DNA of 64,000 bases. Origin: Candidatus Andeanibacterium colombiense (GTDB lineage: Bacteria > Pseudomonadota > Alphaproteobacteria > Sphingomonadales > Sphingomonadaceae). The position numbers and the translations under genes were made by a program. The notes under the pieces were generated by a model. The model did not search any database, was not told the origin of the DNA, and worked only from the letters and a program-made list of their open reading frames with translations. Position 1 is the stretch's first letter, and each line of letters starts with the position of its first letter. The DNA is taken from NCBI GenBank assembly GCA_029202985.1, contig CP119316.1, positions 1,736,001 through 1,800,000 on the forward strand, given 5' to 3'. Shown in pieces: positions 14,927-21,979 of the stretch.

Positions 14927-16479
14927 GCCGGCTCCTTCCACACGAGCCTGGGCGACCGTGCGGCCTGCGCCTCGTCGAGCCGGGTGCGCGGCGCATGGAT
15001 CGGCGCCTGGCGCAGCGCCGGGTCGCCGAGCTTTGCATGGCGGGCGATCGAGTGGAGCGCGTCGGCGAACTGGTCGAGGGTCGCCTTGCTTTCGCACTCG
15101 GTCGGCTCGATCAGCATCGCGCCGTGGACGACGAGCGGGAAATACATCGTCATCGGATGGAAGCCCTCGTCGATCAGCGCCTTCGCGACGTCGAGCGTCG
15201 AGATGCCGTCCGCGAAGCCCGCGTCGCTGAACAGCGCCTCGTGCATGCAGGGCCCGGTTTCGCCGAACGGCGCGTGGAGCACGTCCTTGAGCCGGTGCAG
15301 CAGATAATTCGCGTTGAGCACCGCATCGCCCGATGCCTGCCGCAGCCCGTCGGCGCCGTGGCTGAGGATATAGGCGAGCGCGCGGGTGAACATGCCCATC
15401 TGGCCGTGGAACGCGCACATCCGCCCGAAGCTGGCGGGGTGCTCCTCGTCCGCGGTCTCTTCCTCGATCAGGCGGTAATGCCCATCGGCCATCCGCGCGA
15501 CGAACGGCAGCGGGCCGTAGGGCGCGAGCGCTTCGGAGAGCACCACCGGCCCCGAGCCCGGCCCGCCGCCGCCGTGCGGGGTCGAGAAGGTCTTGTGCAG
15601 GTTGATGTGCATCGCATCGACGCCGAGATCGCCGGGGCGGACCCGCCCGACGATCGCGTTGAAGTTGGCCCCGTCGCAATAGACAAAGGCGCCGGCCGCG
15701 TGGACCGCGTCCGAGATCGCCTTCATGTCGCGTTCGAACAGGCCGCAGGTGTTGGGATTGGTGATCATCACCGCCGCGACGTCCGGACCCAGCCGCGCCT
15801 GCAGCGCATCCAGATCGACCCGGCCCTCGGCATTGGCCGGGATCCCCTCGACCGCATAGCCGGCGAAGGCTGCAGTCGCCGGATTGGTGCCGTGGGCGCT
15901 TTCCGGAACCAGGATGACCTTGCGCGCATCGCCGCGCGCTTCCAGCGCTGCCCGGATGCACAGGATGCCGCACAACTCGCCATGCGCGCCGGCCTTGGGC
16001 GTCATCGCGACGCCGTGCATGCCGGTCAGCGCGATCAGCCATTCGGCCAGCTCGTGGATCACCGCGAGCGCGCCCTGAACCGTCTCCTGCGGCTGCAGCG
16101 GATGCACCTCGGCGAAGCCGGGCATCCGCGCGACCTTCTCGTTCAGCCGCGGATTGTGCTTCATCGTGCAGGAGCCGAGCGGGAAGATGCCGCAGTCGAT
16201 CGCGTAGTTCTGGCGGCTCAGGCGGGTATAGTGGCGCACCGTCTCGGGCTCGGACAGGCCGGCAAGGCCGATCGGCGCCGAGCGCGCGAAAACGCCGAGG
16301 CGGCTTTCCGGGGCCGCCTCCATTTCGGGGAAATCGACCCCGCAGGTCTCGCCGTCGCCGATCTCGAAGATCAGCTTTTCTTCGAGTTGCAACGCGCGGT
16401 TGCCGGTAAGTGTGCCGGCTGCCGTGACAGAAGAGGGCGCCACGGCGGCCGGACGCCAGCCCGAGGGATTGAGGTTCAT
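14923..16479 (-). CDS. gcvPB: glycine dehydrogenase (decarboxylating) subunit 2
   Basis: A 518-residue C-terminal half of the P protein of the glycine cleavage system. The PLP-binding lysine is in MHINLHKTFSTPHGGGGPG; other signatures are PLGSCTMKHNPRLNE and ESAHGTNPATAAFAGY. Together with GcvPA it decarboxylates glycine and passes the aminomethyl group to the lipoyl arm of GcvH. The split arrangement is usual in alphaproteobacteria and Gram-positives. Start and stop both overlap neighbours by four bases. The C-terminus (RSPRLVWKEPA) is normal. Confidence 0.96.
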   Translation of the reverse strand: MNLNPSGWRPAAVAPSSVTAAGTLTGNRALQLEEKLIFEIGDGETCGVDFPEMEAAPESRLGVFARSAPIGLAGLSEPETVRHYTRLSRQNYAIDCGIFPLGSCTMKHNPRLNEKVARMPGFAEVHPLQPQETVQGALAVIHELAEWLIALTGMHGVAMTPKAGAHGELCGILCIRAALEARGDARKVILVPESAHGTNPATAAFAGYAVEGIPANAEGRVDLDALQARLGPDVAAVMITNPNTCGLFERDMKAISDAVHAAGAFVYCDGANFNAIVGRVRPGDLGVDAMHINLHKTFSTPHGGGGPGSGPVVLSEALAPYGPLPFVARMADGHYRLIEEETADEEHPASFGRMCAFHGQMGMFTRALAYILSHGADGLRQASGDAVLNANYLLHRLKDVLHAPFGETGPCMHEALFSDAGFADGISTLDVAKALIDEGFHPMTMYFPLVVHGAMLIEPTECESKATLDQFADALHSIARHAKLGDPALRQAPIHAPRTRLDEAQAARSPRLVWKEPA

Positions 16480-17834
16480 GCGAGCTCTTCCTCCAGCTGG
16501 CGGGCAAGGGTTTCGATATCGTCTTCGCTCGCGGTCTCGGTCACCGCGACCAGCAGCCCGCCGGAGAGCTCGGCGCGCCCCGGATAAAGCCGCCCTAGCG
16601 CGACACCCGCGAGCACGCCGCGCTCGGACAGGCGGCGCACGGCCTGGCGGGCGTCGGCATCGAGTAGCAGCGTGAATTCGTTGAAGAAGCTCTCATTGAG
16701 CAACCTGACGCCGGGGATCGCCTTGAGCCGATCGGCTGCCACGCAAGCCAGGCGGTGGTTCTGCGCCGCAAGCGCGCGCAGCCCCTTCTCGCCGAGCAGC
16801 GTCATATGGACCGAGAAAGCCAGCGCGCAGAGCGCCGAGTTGGTGCAGATGTTGCTGGTGGCTTTCTCGCGCCGGATATGCTGCTCGCGGGTCGAGAGCG
16901 TCAGCACGAAGCCGCGCCGGCCTTCGGTGTCGACCGTCTCACCGCACAGCCGTCCTGGCATCTGGCGGACGTATTTCTCGCGCGTCGCAAACAGGCCCAG
17001 ATAAGGCCCGCCGAACTGGAGCCCGACGCCAAGCGACTGCCCCTCGCCGACCACGATGTCTGCGCCGAGTTCCCCCGGGCTCGCGATCGCGCCCAATGCG
17101 ACCGGCTCGGTGACCACCGCGATCAGCAGAGCGCCCTTCGCCTGCGCCGCTTCCGCGATGCGCGCCAGATCGGGCAGGCGGCCGAGGATGTCCGGATACT
17201 GGACCACCACGCAGCTGGTGTCTTCGTCGATCGCCGAGATCAGCGTTCCGGCGTCGGTGTTCGGCACCAGCATCGGCGGGTTGTAGACGATCCGGTCGCC
17301 GTGAAAGCCTGCCATCGTCTCGATCGTCGACACGTAATGCGGGTGCAAACCCTCGGACAACACCGCCTTGCTCCGCCGGGTGATCCGCCGCGCCATGCAC
17401 AAAGCTTCCCAGCACGCAGTCGAGCCGTCGTACATCGAGGCATTGGCGATCTCACAGCCATAGAGCCGCGCGACCTGCGTCTGGAATTCGAACAGTACCT
17501 GCAGCGTACCCTGGGCAATCTCTGGCTGATAGGGCGTGTAGGAAGTGAGAAACTCGCCGCGCTGGATCAAATGATCGACGCTGGCGGGGACATGGTGGCG
17601 ATAGGCGCCCGCCCCAAGGAAGAACGGCACCTCGCCGGCCGGCAGATTGCGTGCGGACAGGCGCGCCATGTGCCGTTCGACCGCAAGTTCGCCGGCGTGG
17701 TTCGGCAGGCCGCGGATCGGCCCGTCGAGGCGGACTTCGGCCGGAACGTCGGCGAACAACGCGTCGATCGAAGGCGCGCCGATCCGCGCGAGCATCGCGG
17801 TGCGATCCGCGTCGGTGAGGGGGAGATAGCGCAT
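16476..17834 (-). CDS. gcvPA: glycine dehydrogenase (decarboxylating) subunit 1
   Basis: A 452-residue N-terminal half of the P protein. The start is the ATG at 17834, giving MRYLPLTDADRTAMLARIG; a longer frame upstream runs into gcvH spacer. Family motifs include FLGAGAYRHHVPASVDHL, SYTPYQPEIAQGTLQ and NASMYDGSTACWEA. It forms the heterodimeric decarboxylase with GcvPB and is translated just after gcvH (7-bp gap). All four gcv genes plus kbl-tdh lie on one strand, indicating co-expression. Confidence 0.96.
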   Translation of the reverse strand: MRYLPLTDADRTAMLARIGAPSIDALFADVPAEVRLDGPIRGLPNHAGELAVERHMARLSARNLPAGEVPFFLGAGAYRHHVPASVDHLIQRGEFLTSYTPYQPEIAQGTLQVLFEFQTQVARLYGCEIANASMYDGSTACWEALCMARRITRRSKAVLSEGLHPHYVSTIETMAGFHGDRIVYNPPMLVPNTDAGTLISAIDEDTSCVVVQYPDILGRLPDLARIAEAAQAKGALLIAVVTEPVALGAIASPGELGADIVVGEGQSLGVGLQFGGPYLGLFATREKYVRQMPGRLCGETVDTEGRRGFVLTLSTREQHIRREKATSNICTNSALCALAFSVHMTLLGEKGLRALAAQNHRLACVAADRLKAIPGVRLLNESFFNEFTLLLDADARQAVRRLSERGVLAGVALGRLYPGRAELSGGLLVAVTETASEDDIETLARQLEEELA

Positions 17835-17841
17835 CGCGCGA

Positions 17842-18216
17842 TCAGCCGATCCCGGCCAGCAGCTCGGCATAGGCCGCGCCGTCCATCAATCCGTCCAGTT
17901 CGGCCGGATCGGCAATCGTCAGGCGGAAGAACCAGCCGGCGCCCTCGGGATCGGAATTGACCATCGCCGGATCGCCTTCAATCGTCTGATTGCCTTCGAT
18001 CACCCTGCCCCCGACCGGCGAGAACACGTCGGATGCCGCTTTGACGGATTCAACCACCGCCGCCTCGCCGCCCTTCTTCAGTTCGGTTCCGGGCTTCGGG
18101 ACCTCGACGAACACCAGATCTCCCAGTTGCGACTGGGCGTGATCGGTGATCCCGACCGTGGCGACGTCGCCCTCGACTTCGATCCACTCGTGGTCTTCGG
18201 TATAATAGCGCGTCAT
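17842..18216 (-). CDS. gcvH: glycine cleavage system H protein
   Basis: A 124-residue lipoyl carrier. The modified lysine is Lys59 in VVESVKAASDVFSPVGG, with the usual beta-barrel surrounding it (LGDLVFVEVPKPGTELKKG). It shuttles the aminomethyl group from GcvP to GcvT and is reoxidised by a lipoamide dehydrogenase encoded elsewhere. The ATG overlaps the gcvT stop by four bases. Confidence 0.97.
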   Translation of the reverse strand: MTRYYTEDHEWIEVEGDVATVGITDHAQSQLGDLVFVEVPKPGTELKKGGEAAVVESVKAASDVFSPVGGRVIEGNQTIEGDPAMVNSDPEGAGWFFRLTIADPAELDGLMDGAAYAELLAGIG

Positions 18217-19379
18217 GCACTTGCTCCTGCGCGGTGATAGCGGTGGGGGACGAAGGGCAGCGGCACGACTTCGGCGGCCAGCCGCCGGCCGCGCACTTCC
18301 AGCTCGAGAAATGTGCCGGGAGCGCAGTGCGCGCTTTCGACATTGGCCAGCGCGATCGGCCGCCCGAGTGTGGGAGAGAATGCGCCAGAGGTGGCCCGGC
18401 CGACCGCGACGGGCCCGGCGAACACCGGGGCGCCTTCGCGTGCGGGCATCCGGCCTTCGACCAGCAAGCCGACCAGCCGCCGCGCCGGCCCTTCGGCCAG
18501 CGCCTGCGAGATGCGTGCCACACCCGGATACCCCCCCTCGGCGCGCCGGCGCTTCGAGATCGCGAAGGCCAGGCCGGCCGAAACCGGGTCGGTGGTGCGA
18601 TCGAGGTCGTGCCCGTAGAGCGGCAACCCCGCTTCTAGCCGCAGCGAATCCCGCGCGCCGAGCCCGGCAGGCCTTACCCGCTCGTCCGCCAGCAGCGCAT
18701 CGGCGAACGCCGCCGCGCCCGCGACCGACAGCGAAATCTCGAACCCGTCCTCACCGGTATAGCCGGAACGCCCGATATTGAGCCGATAGCCGCGCCAGTC
18801 GCGCATCACCGAACGCATGAAACCGAGTTTCGGCGAGATTCCCGGGATCATGTCCCCCAGCACCGCGGCGGCGGCCGGCCCCTGCAGCGCCAGCAGCGCG
18901 ACACCCTGCAGCATCGTCAGGCTGACGGTCCTGGGCAGGTCTGCCCGCAGATAATCGAAATCGTCCGCCTTGGTCGCGCCGTTGACCACCAGCGAAAAGC
19001 GGTCGACCCCGGCGGTGAGCTTGGTCACCAGCAGATCGTCGCGAATGCCGCCGTGCTCGTCGAGCAGCAGCGAATAGCGAATATGGCCGAGCTTAAGCGC
19101 GGCGAGATCCGCCGGCAGCAGCCGTTCGAGCGCGGCGGTCGCGCCTTCGCCCTCGATCAGGATCTGGCCCATATGGCTGACGTCGAACAGCGAGGCGCTG
19201 GTGCGGGTCCAGTCGTGTTCGGCAATGATACCCCCGTGCGGACCGGCGTATTGCAGCGGCATTGCATAGCCGGCGAAGGGCACCATCCGGGCGCCCCGCG
19301 CGCGGTGCCACCCATCGAGCGGGAGTTCGGCCGGCTCGCCGACCGAATCGGCGTCAACGATCGCGTCTGTTTCCGGCAC
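18213..19379 (-). CDS. gcvT: glycine cleavage system T protein (aminomethyltransferase), GTG start
   Basis: A 388-residue tetrahydrofolate-dependent aminomethyltransferase. Folate-binding and core motifs include MVPFAGYAMPLQYAG, ASLFDVSHMGQI, RSGYTGEDGFEIS and LGARDSLRLEAGLPLYGHDL. Only GTG at 19379 (VPETDAIVDADS) fits the family start; the longer upstream frame is not conserved and contains low-complexity residues. AAGGA lies 11 bases before it. It is the first gene of the nine-gene amino-acid operon. The leader contains a TGTACAT dyad (19467-19485); I looked for a glycine riboswitch and did not find its consensus. Confidence 0.93.
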   Translation of the reverse strand: MPETDAIVDADSVGEPAELPLDGWHRARGARMVPFAGYAMPLQYAGPHGGIIAEHDWTRTSASLFDVSHMGQILIEGEGATAALERLLPADLAALKLGHIRYSLLLDEHGGIRDDLLVTKLTAGVDRFSLVVNGATKADDFDYLRADLPRTVSLTMLQGVALLALQGPAAAAVLGDMIPGISPKLGFMRSVMRDWRGYRLNIGRSGYTGEDGFEISLSVAGAAAFADALLADERVRPAGLGARDSLRLEAGLPLYGHDLDRTTDPVSAGLAFAISKRRRAEGGYPGVARISQALAEGPARRLVGLLVEGRMPAREGAPVFAGPVAVGRATSGAFSPTLGRPIALANVESAHCAPGTFLELEVRGRRLAAEVVPLPFVPHRYHRAGASA

Positions 19380-19466
19380 CGCCCGTGGATCCTTCAAAGG
19401 CCAATGGAGCGGGATACGCCGTGCCGGGGACTGAAGCCGGTGGGCGCACCCCGCTCCGAGGAATGC

Positions 19467-19485
19467 TGTACATGGCCTATGTACA
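19467..19485. promoter_or_regulatory. TGTACAT-N5-ATGTACA dyad upstream of gcvT
   Basis: A perfect 7-bp inverted repeat with a 5-bp spacer, about 90 bp before the gcvT start. It is a plausible operator for the amino-acid operon; the regulator is not known. Confidence 0.45.
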
Positions 19486-19612
19486 TGCGCTTGAGAGACG
19501 ACTGGCCGGGTGAAACACCGCAAGCGTCGGGCATGATTATTCGCTGCAGGTCGCACTACAACCTCAGCGCCTGAGGGCCTGTCAGCGCTGGATTTTCCGC
19601 AGGTCCGCGCCG

Positions 19613-19645
19613 GTTTTACAACGCGGCAAACGCTGGATCGTTTTC
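19613..19645 (+). promoter_or_regulatory. ECF-like promoter of sigma gene A (shared type)
   Basis: GTTTTACAA-N17-CGTTTTC, 31 bp before the sigma A start. The same arrangement precedes sigma genes B, C and E with the same 17-bp spacing. A CGT-containing -10 element is common for FecI-type sigma factors. Confidence 0.6.
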
Positions 19646-19675
19646 TCGCTATCGCCGCAGGAGAAATCTCTGCCC

Positions 19676-20227
19676 ATGTCGAGCGCGCCAAACCGTCTCG
19701 AGACCTCCCTTCTCGAGCCGTCCGAGCCGGACCGGAGTGCCTTGCTGCGCACGCTGGTGGAAGTGCGCGCGGATCTGGTCCATTTCCTCGCCCGTCGGCT
19801 CACCTGCCGCTCGACCGCCGAGGACATCGCGCAGGACGTGTTCCTTCGCCTGTCTTCGTTGCCGGTCGCCGCCCGGCATCCGCGGGCGCTGATCTTTCGC
19901 ACCGCCTCCAACCTCGCGTTCAACCACCGCCGCGACGAGAAGCGCCAAGCCGAAATCCGCGCGACGATGATCGCGCCTGCCGAAAGCGCGGTTGAGGAAC
20001 GCACTCCCGAGCGCGAGGCGATCGCACTCGACCTGCTGCGCCGGCTCGCACGCGAACTGGCCCACTGGCCCGAACGGACCCGCGAGGTGTTCATCCTCAA
20101 CCGCTACGATGGCCTCAACCAGCGCGAGATCGCGGAGCGCCTGCACCTGTCCTCGACCTCGATCGAACGCCACATGGCGCGCGCGATCCGCAACATCGCG
20201 GCGTTGGCGGCGAAGGGCGGATGGTGA
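19676..20227 (+). CDS. FecI-type ECF sigma factor, module A
   Basis: A 183-residue RNA polymerase sigma factor. Region 2 is DLVHFLARRLTCRSTAEDIAQDVFLR with NPRALIF-like ARHPRALIFRTASNLAFNHRR; region 4 is PERTREVFILNRYDGLNQREIAERLHLSSTSIERHM. Region 3 is absent, as in all ECF factors. It is expected to be held or activated by FecR A and to drive the module A genes on a signal from receptor A. Its stop overlaps the next ATG by 7 bp. Confidence 0.92.
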   Translation: MSSAPNRLETSLLEPSEPDRSALLRTLVEVRADLVHFLARRLTCRSTAEDIAQDVFLRLSSLPVAARHPRALIFRTASNLAFNHRRDEKRQAEIRATMIAPAESAVEERTPEREAIALDLLRRLARELAHWPERTREVFILNRYDGLNQREIAERLHLSSTSIERHMARAIRNIAALAAKGGW

Positions 20228-20715
20228 CGCTTCCGCCAGGCTTTTTCGACGGTGTGCTCAAGGAGCCCGGCCATTACCCGGCATTCGATCCCGTGCTGAC
20301 CCGCCGCCTGCCCTATTATCCGGACGAAGGCGCGCCGACCTTCATCGTGATCGGCTTCGGTGCCGAGGAGCCGCATCCCTCCGAGGTTCATACGCAGCGA
20401 ATCCTGGTTTCGCTCAAGGGCGGGCCCTTCGATGGCGTATTCGAGAGCATCGGCGCCGACGGGGTGCAATGCATCGTGCACGCCTTCTGGATGGTGCGCG
20501 GCCTGATCGACGAACTGGGCGACCGGGTGGAGTTTGGCGAGCCGGGCGAGACCGGCATTCCGCGCATCCTTCCGGCCTGGCCGTCCGAACTCAACAAGCG
20601 GATCGAAGCCCTGGCAGATGCGGAAAGCGAGCGCTGGCATACCGAGGACTTCAAGGCCTGGCGGGCCGCGCACCGCGACGATTTCAAGACGCGGCGCCCC
20701 TGGCCCGAGCGATAG
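20221..20715 (+). CDS. unknown 164-residue protein inside the sigma-FecR operon
   Basis: I do not recognise this protein with confidence. It starts MVTLPPGFFDGVLKEPGHYP, overlaps the sigma A gene by 7 bp and ends 48 bp before fecR A, so it is co-transcribed with them. No signal peptide or membrane segment is visible, so it is probably cytoplasmic. The centre (GPFDGVFESIGADGVQCIVH) followed by a hydrophobic helix loosely recalls small DUF6968-type proteins, a guess only. The C-terminal third is helical and charged. No other module in the window has a gene at this position, so it is either a module-specific accessory or an insertion. Confidence 0.65.
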   Translation: MVTLPPGFFDGVLKEPGHYPAFDPVLTRRLPYYPDEGAPTFIVIGFGAEEPHPSEVHTQRILVSLKGGPFDGVFESIGADGVQCIVHAFWMVRGLIDELGDRVEFGEPGETGIPRILPAWPSELNKRIEALADAESERWHTEDFKAWRAAHRDDFKTRRPWPER

Positions 20716-20727
20716 GTCCACAGATGG

Positions 20728-20754
20728 GTGGGCAAATGCCCCGCTCGCGTGTCT
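20728..20754 (+). promoter_or_regulatory. module-A-specific ECF-like promoter before fecR A
   Basis: GTGGG-N15-CGTGTCT, nine bases before the fecR A ATG. The same pair with the same spacing recurs before receptor A (21902-21928), which argues for recognition by one sigma factor, presumably sigma A. Confidence 0.55.
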
Positions 20755-20763
20755 AGTTCCGGC

Positions 20764-21720
20764 ATGGACGAAACCGCTCCCTCCTCTCCCCGTGCGAGCC
20801 GCGGCATCGAGCGCGCCGCGTCGCGCTGGCTCGCGCGGCAGTCGCTCGGCACGCTGGGCGAGGACGAGCGCGCGGAATTCGAAGATTGGCTCTGCCGCGA
20901 TCCGGCCCATTTCGACGCCTTCGAGCGGCTGTCCGGCACGCTTTCGGCGCTCGACGGCAGTGCCGCGGTGGTGCGCGAGGCCGATCGCCGTGCGCGGACG
21001 GCGGCGCGGAAGAACAGCGTGCGACGGACCGGGGCGGCGCTGACCCTCGCGTGCCTTGCGCTGGCCGGGACGCTGGCGGCAACCGATTTCCGCGCCGAGT
21101 TCGCCGATCTCAAGACCGGGCGCGGCGAGCGGCGCGCGATCGCGCTGGCCGACGGCAGCCGGCTGGTGCTCGACGCGGACAGCGCGGCGGATATCGATTA
21201 CGGCACCGGCGAACGCCGGATCGCGCTGCTGCGCGGGCGCCTCCATGTCGAGGTGAGGCACGGCGACGCGCGCCCGTTCCGGGTCGCCGCGCTCGGCGGC
21301 GTGGCGCAGGATGTCGGCACCGGCTTCGATGTGTCCCTGCAGGGTGACGGCGCGCTGGCGGTGGTCACCCAGGGCGAGATCCTCGCCCGCAGCGGCGGAC
21401 GCGACCTGCCCCTGCACAAGGACCAGGCCGCGCGCTGGAGCGCGGACGGCGCGCCCCGCCCGCTGTTCGAACCGCCTTTGGCCGAGGCCTCCGCCTGGCG
21501 TTACGGCCGGCTGGTGTTCGACGAGCGGCCGTTCAGCGAAGTGCTCGGCACGCTCGATCGCTATGCCGGCAAGCCGATCTGGCTGTGGAACCGCGCCGCC
21601 GCCGGGCGCAAGGTCAGCGGCGTGGTCCGGGCCGAAGGGGTCGACGCCAGCCTCGCCTCGCTGGTCCGCGCACAGGGGCTGAAGGTGCGGAACATCGGCG
21701 TGGCGTGGGTGGTGTATTGA
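20764..21720 (+). CDS. FecR-type anti-sigma/sigma regulator, module A
   Basis: A 318-residue inner-membrane sensor. An N-terminal cytoplasmic helical region (RAASRWLARQSLG..., LGEDERAEFEDWLCRDPAHFDAFERL) binds the sigma factor; one membrane segment spans about residues 90-106; the periplasmic FecR domain follows (RRAIALADGSRLVLDADSAA, LLRGRLHVEVRHGDARPFRV) and a C-terminal STN-contacting region ends in WVVY. It transmits the receptor A signal to sigma A. Start at 20764 (MDETAPSSPR) avoids an upstream in-frame ATG that overlaps the promoter. Confidence 0.92.
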   Translation: MDETAPSSPRASRGIERAASRWLARQSLGTLGEDERAEFEDWLCRDPAHFDAFERLSGTLSALDGSAAVVREADRRARTAARKNSVRRTGAALTLACLALAGTLAATDFRAEFADLKTGRGERRAIALADGSRLVLDADSAADIDYGTGERRIALLRGRLHVEVRHGDARPFRVAALGGVAQDVGTGFDVSLQGDGALAVVTQGEILARSGGRDLPLHKDQAARWSADGAPRPLFEPPLAEASAWRYGRLVFDERPFSEVLGTLDRYAGKPIWLWNRAAAGRKVSGVVRAEGVDASLASLVRAQGLKVRNIGVAWVVY

Positions 21721-21726
21721 CACTTG

Positions 21727-21882
21727 CTCCTCTCCCCTTGCGGGAGAGGATAGCGCAGCTTGCGTCCGTAGGGCGCTAGCATAGCTTGGAGAGGGGGGCG
21801 CCGGCACCAAAGGCCCCTCTCCAACTACGGCCAGGCGGCAAGCCGCCAGGCCTTCGTATCCTCTCCCGCAAGGGGAGAGGAG
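21727..21882. repeat. REPIN-like nested inverted repeat between fecR A and receptor A
   Basis: A 26-bp unit containing CTCCCCTTGCGGGAGAGG (21727-21752) returns as its exact reverse complement at 21857-21882. Inside, TTGGAGAGGGG (21786-21796) pairs with CCCCTCTCCAA (21814-21824). This is the architecture of paired REP sequences. It can fold as a long hairpin in the transcript between the two genes. Nothing else of note lies in this 260-bp gap except the promoter at 21902. Confidence 0.75.
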
Positions 21883-21901
21883 CGGAAGGAAACCACACCC
21901 C

Positions 21902-21928
21902 GTGGGTATTCCCGGCACCCGCGTGTCT
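21902..21928 (+). promoter_or_regulatory. module-A-specific ECF-like promoter before receptor A
   Basis: GTGGG-N15-CGTGTCT, the second copy of the element seen before fecR A, located 51 bp before the receptor start and just downstream of the REP-like repeat. Confidence 0.55.
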
Positions 21929-21979
21929 TTCCCTCGACGGCATGCACAGGGGCATGCACAAGTCGAAAGGGATCACATC

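Noticed and set aside
13721..16507. 928-residue frame apparently fusing a product upstream of kbl
   Set aside because: The first 527 residues are an out-of-frame reading of gcvPB; kbl has its own ATG at 14926 overlapping the gcvPB stop.
19380..19560. glycine riboswitch upstream of gcvT
   Set aside because: The conserved glycine aptamer words were not found; only a TGTACAT dyad is visible.
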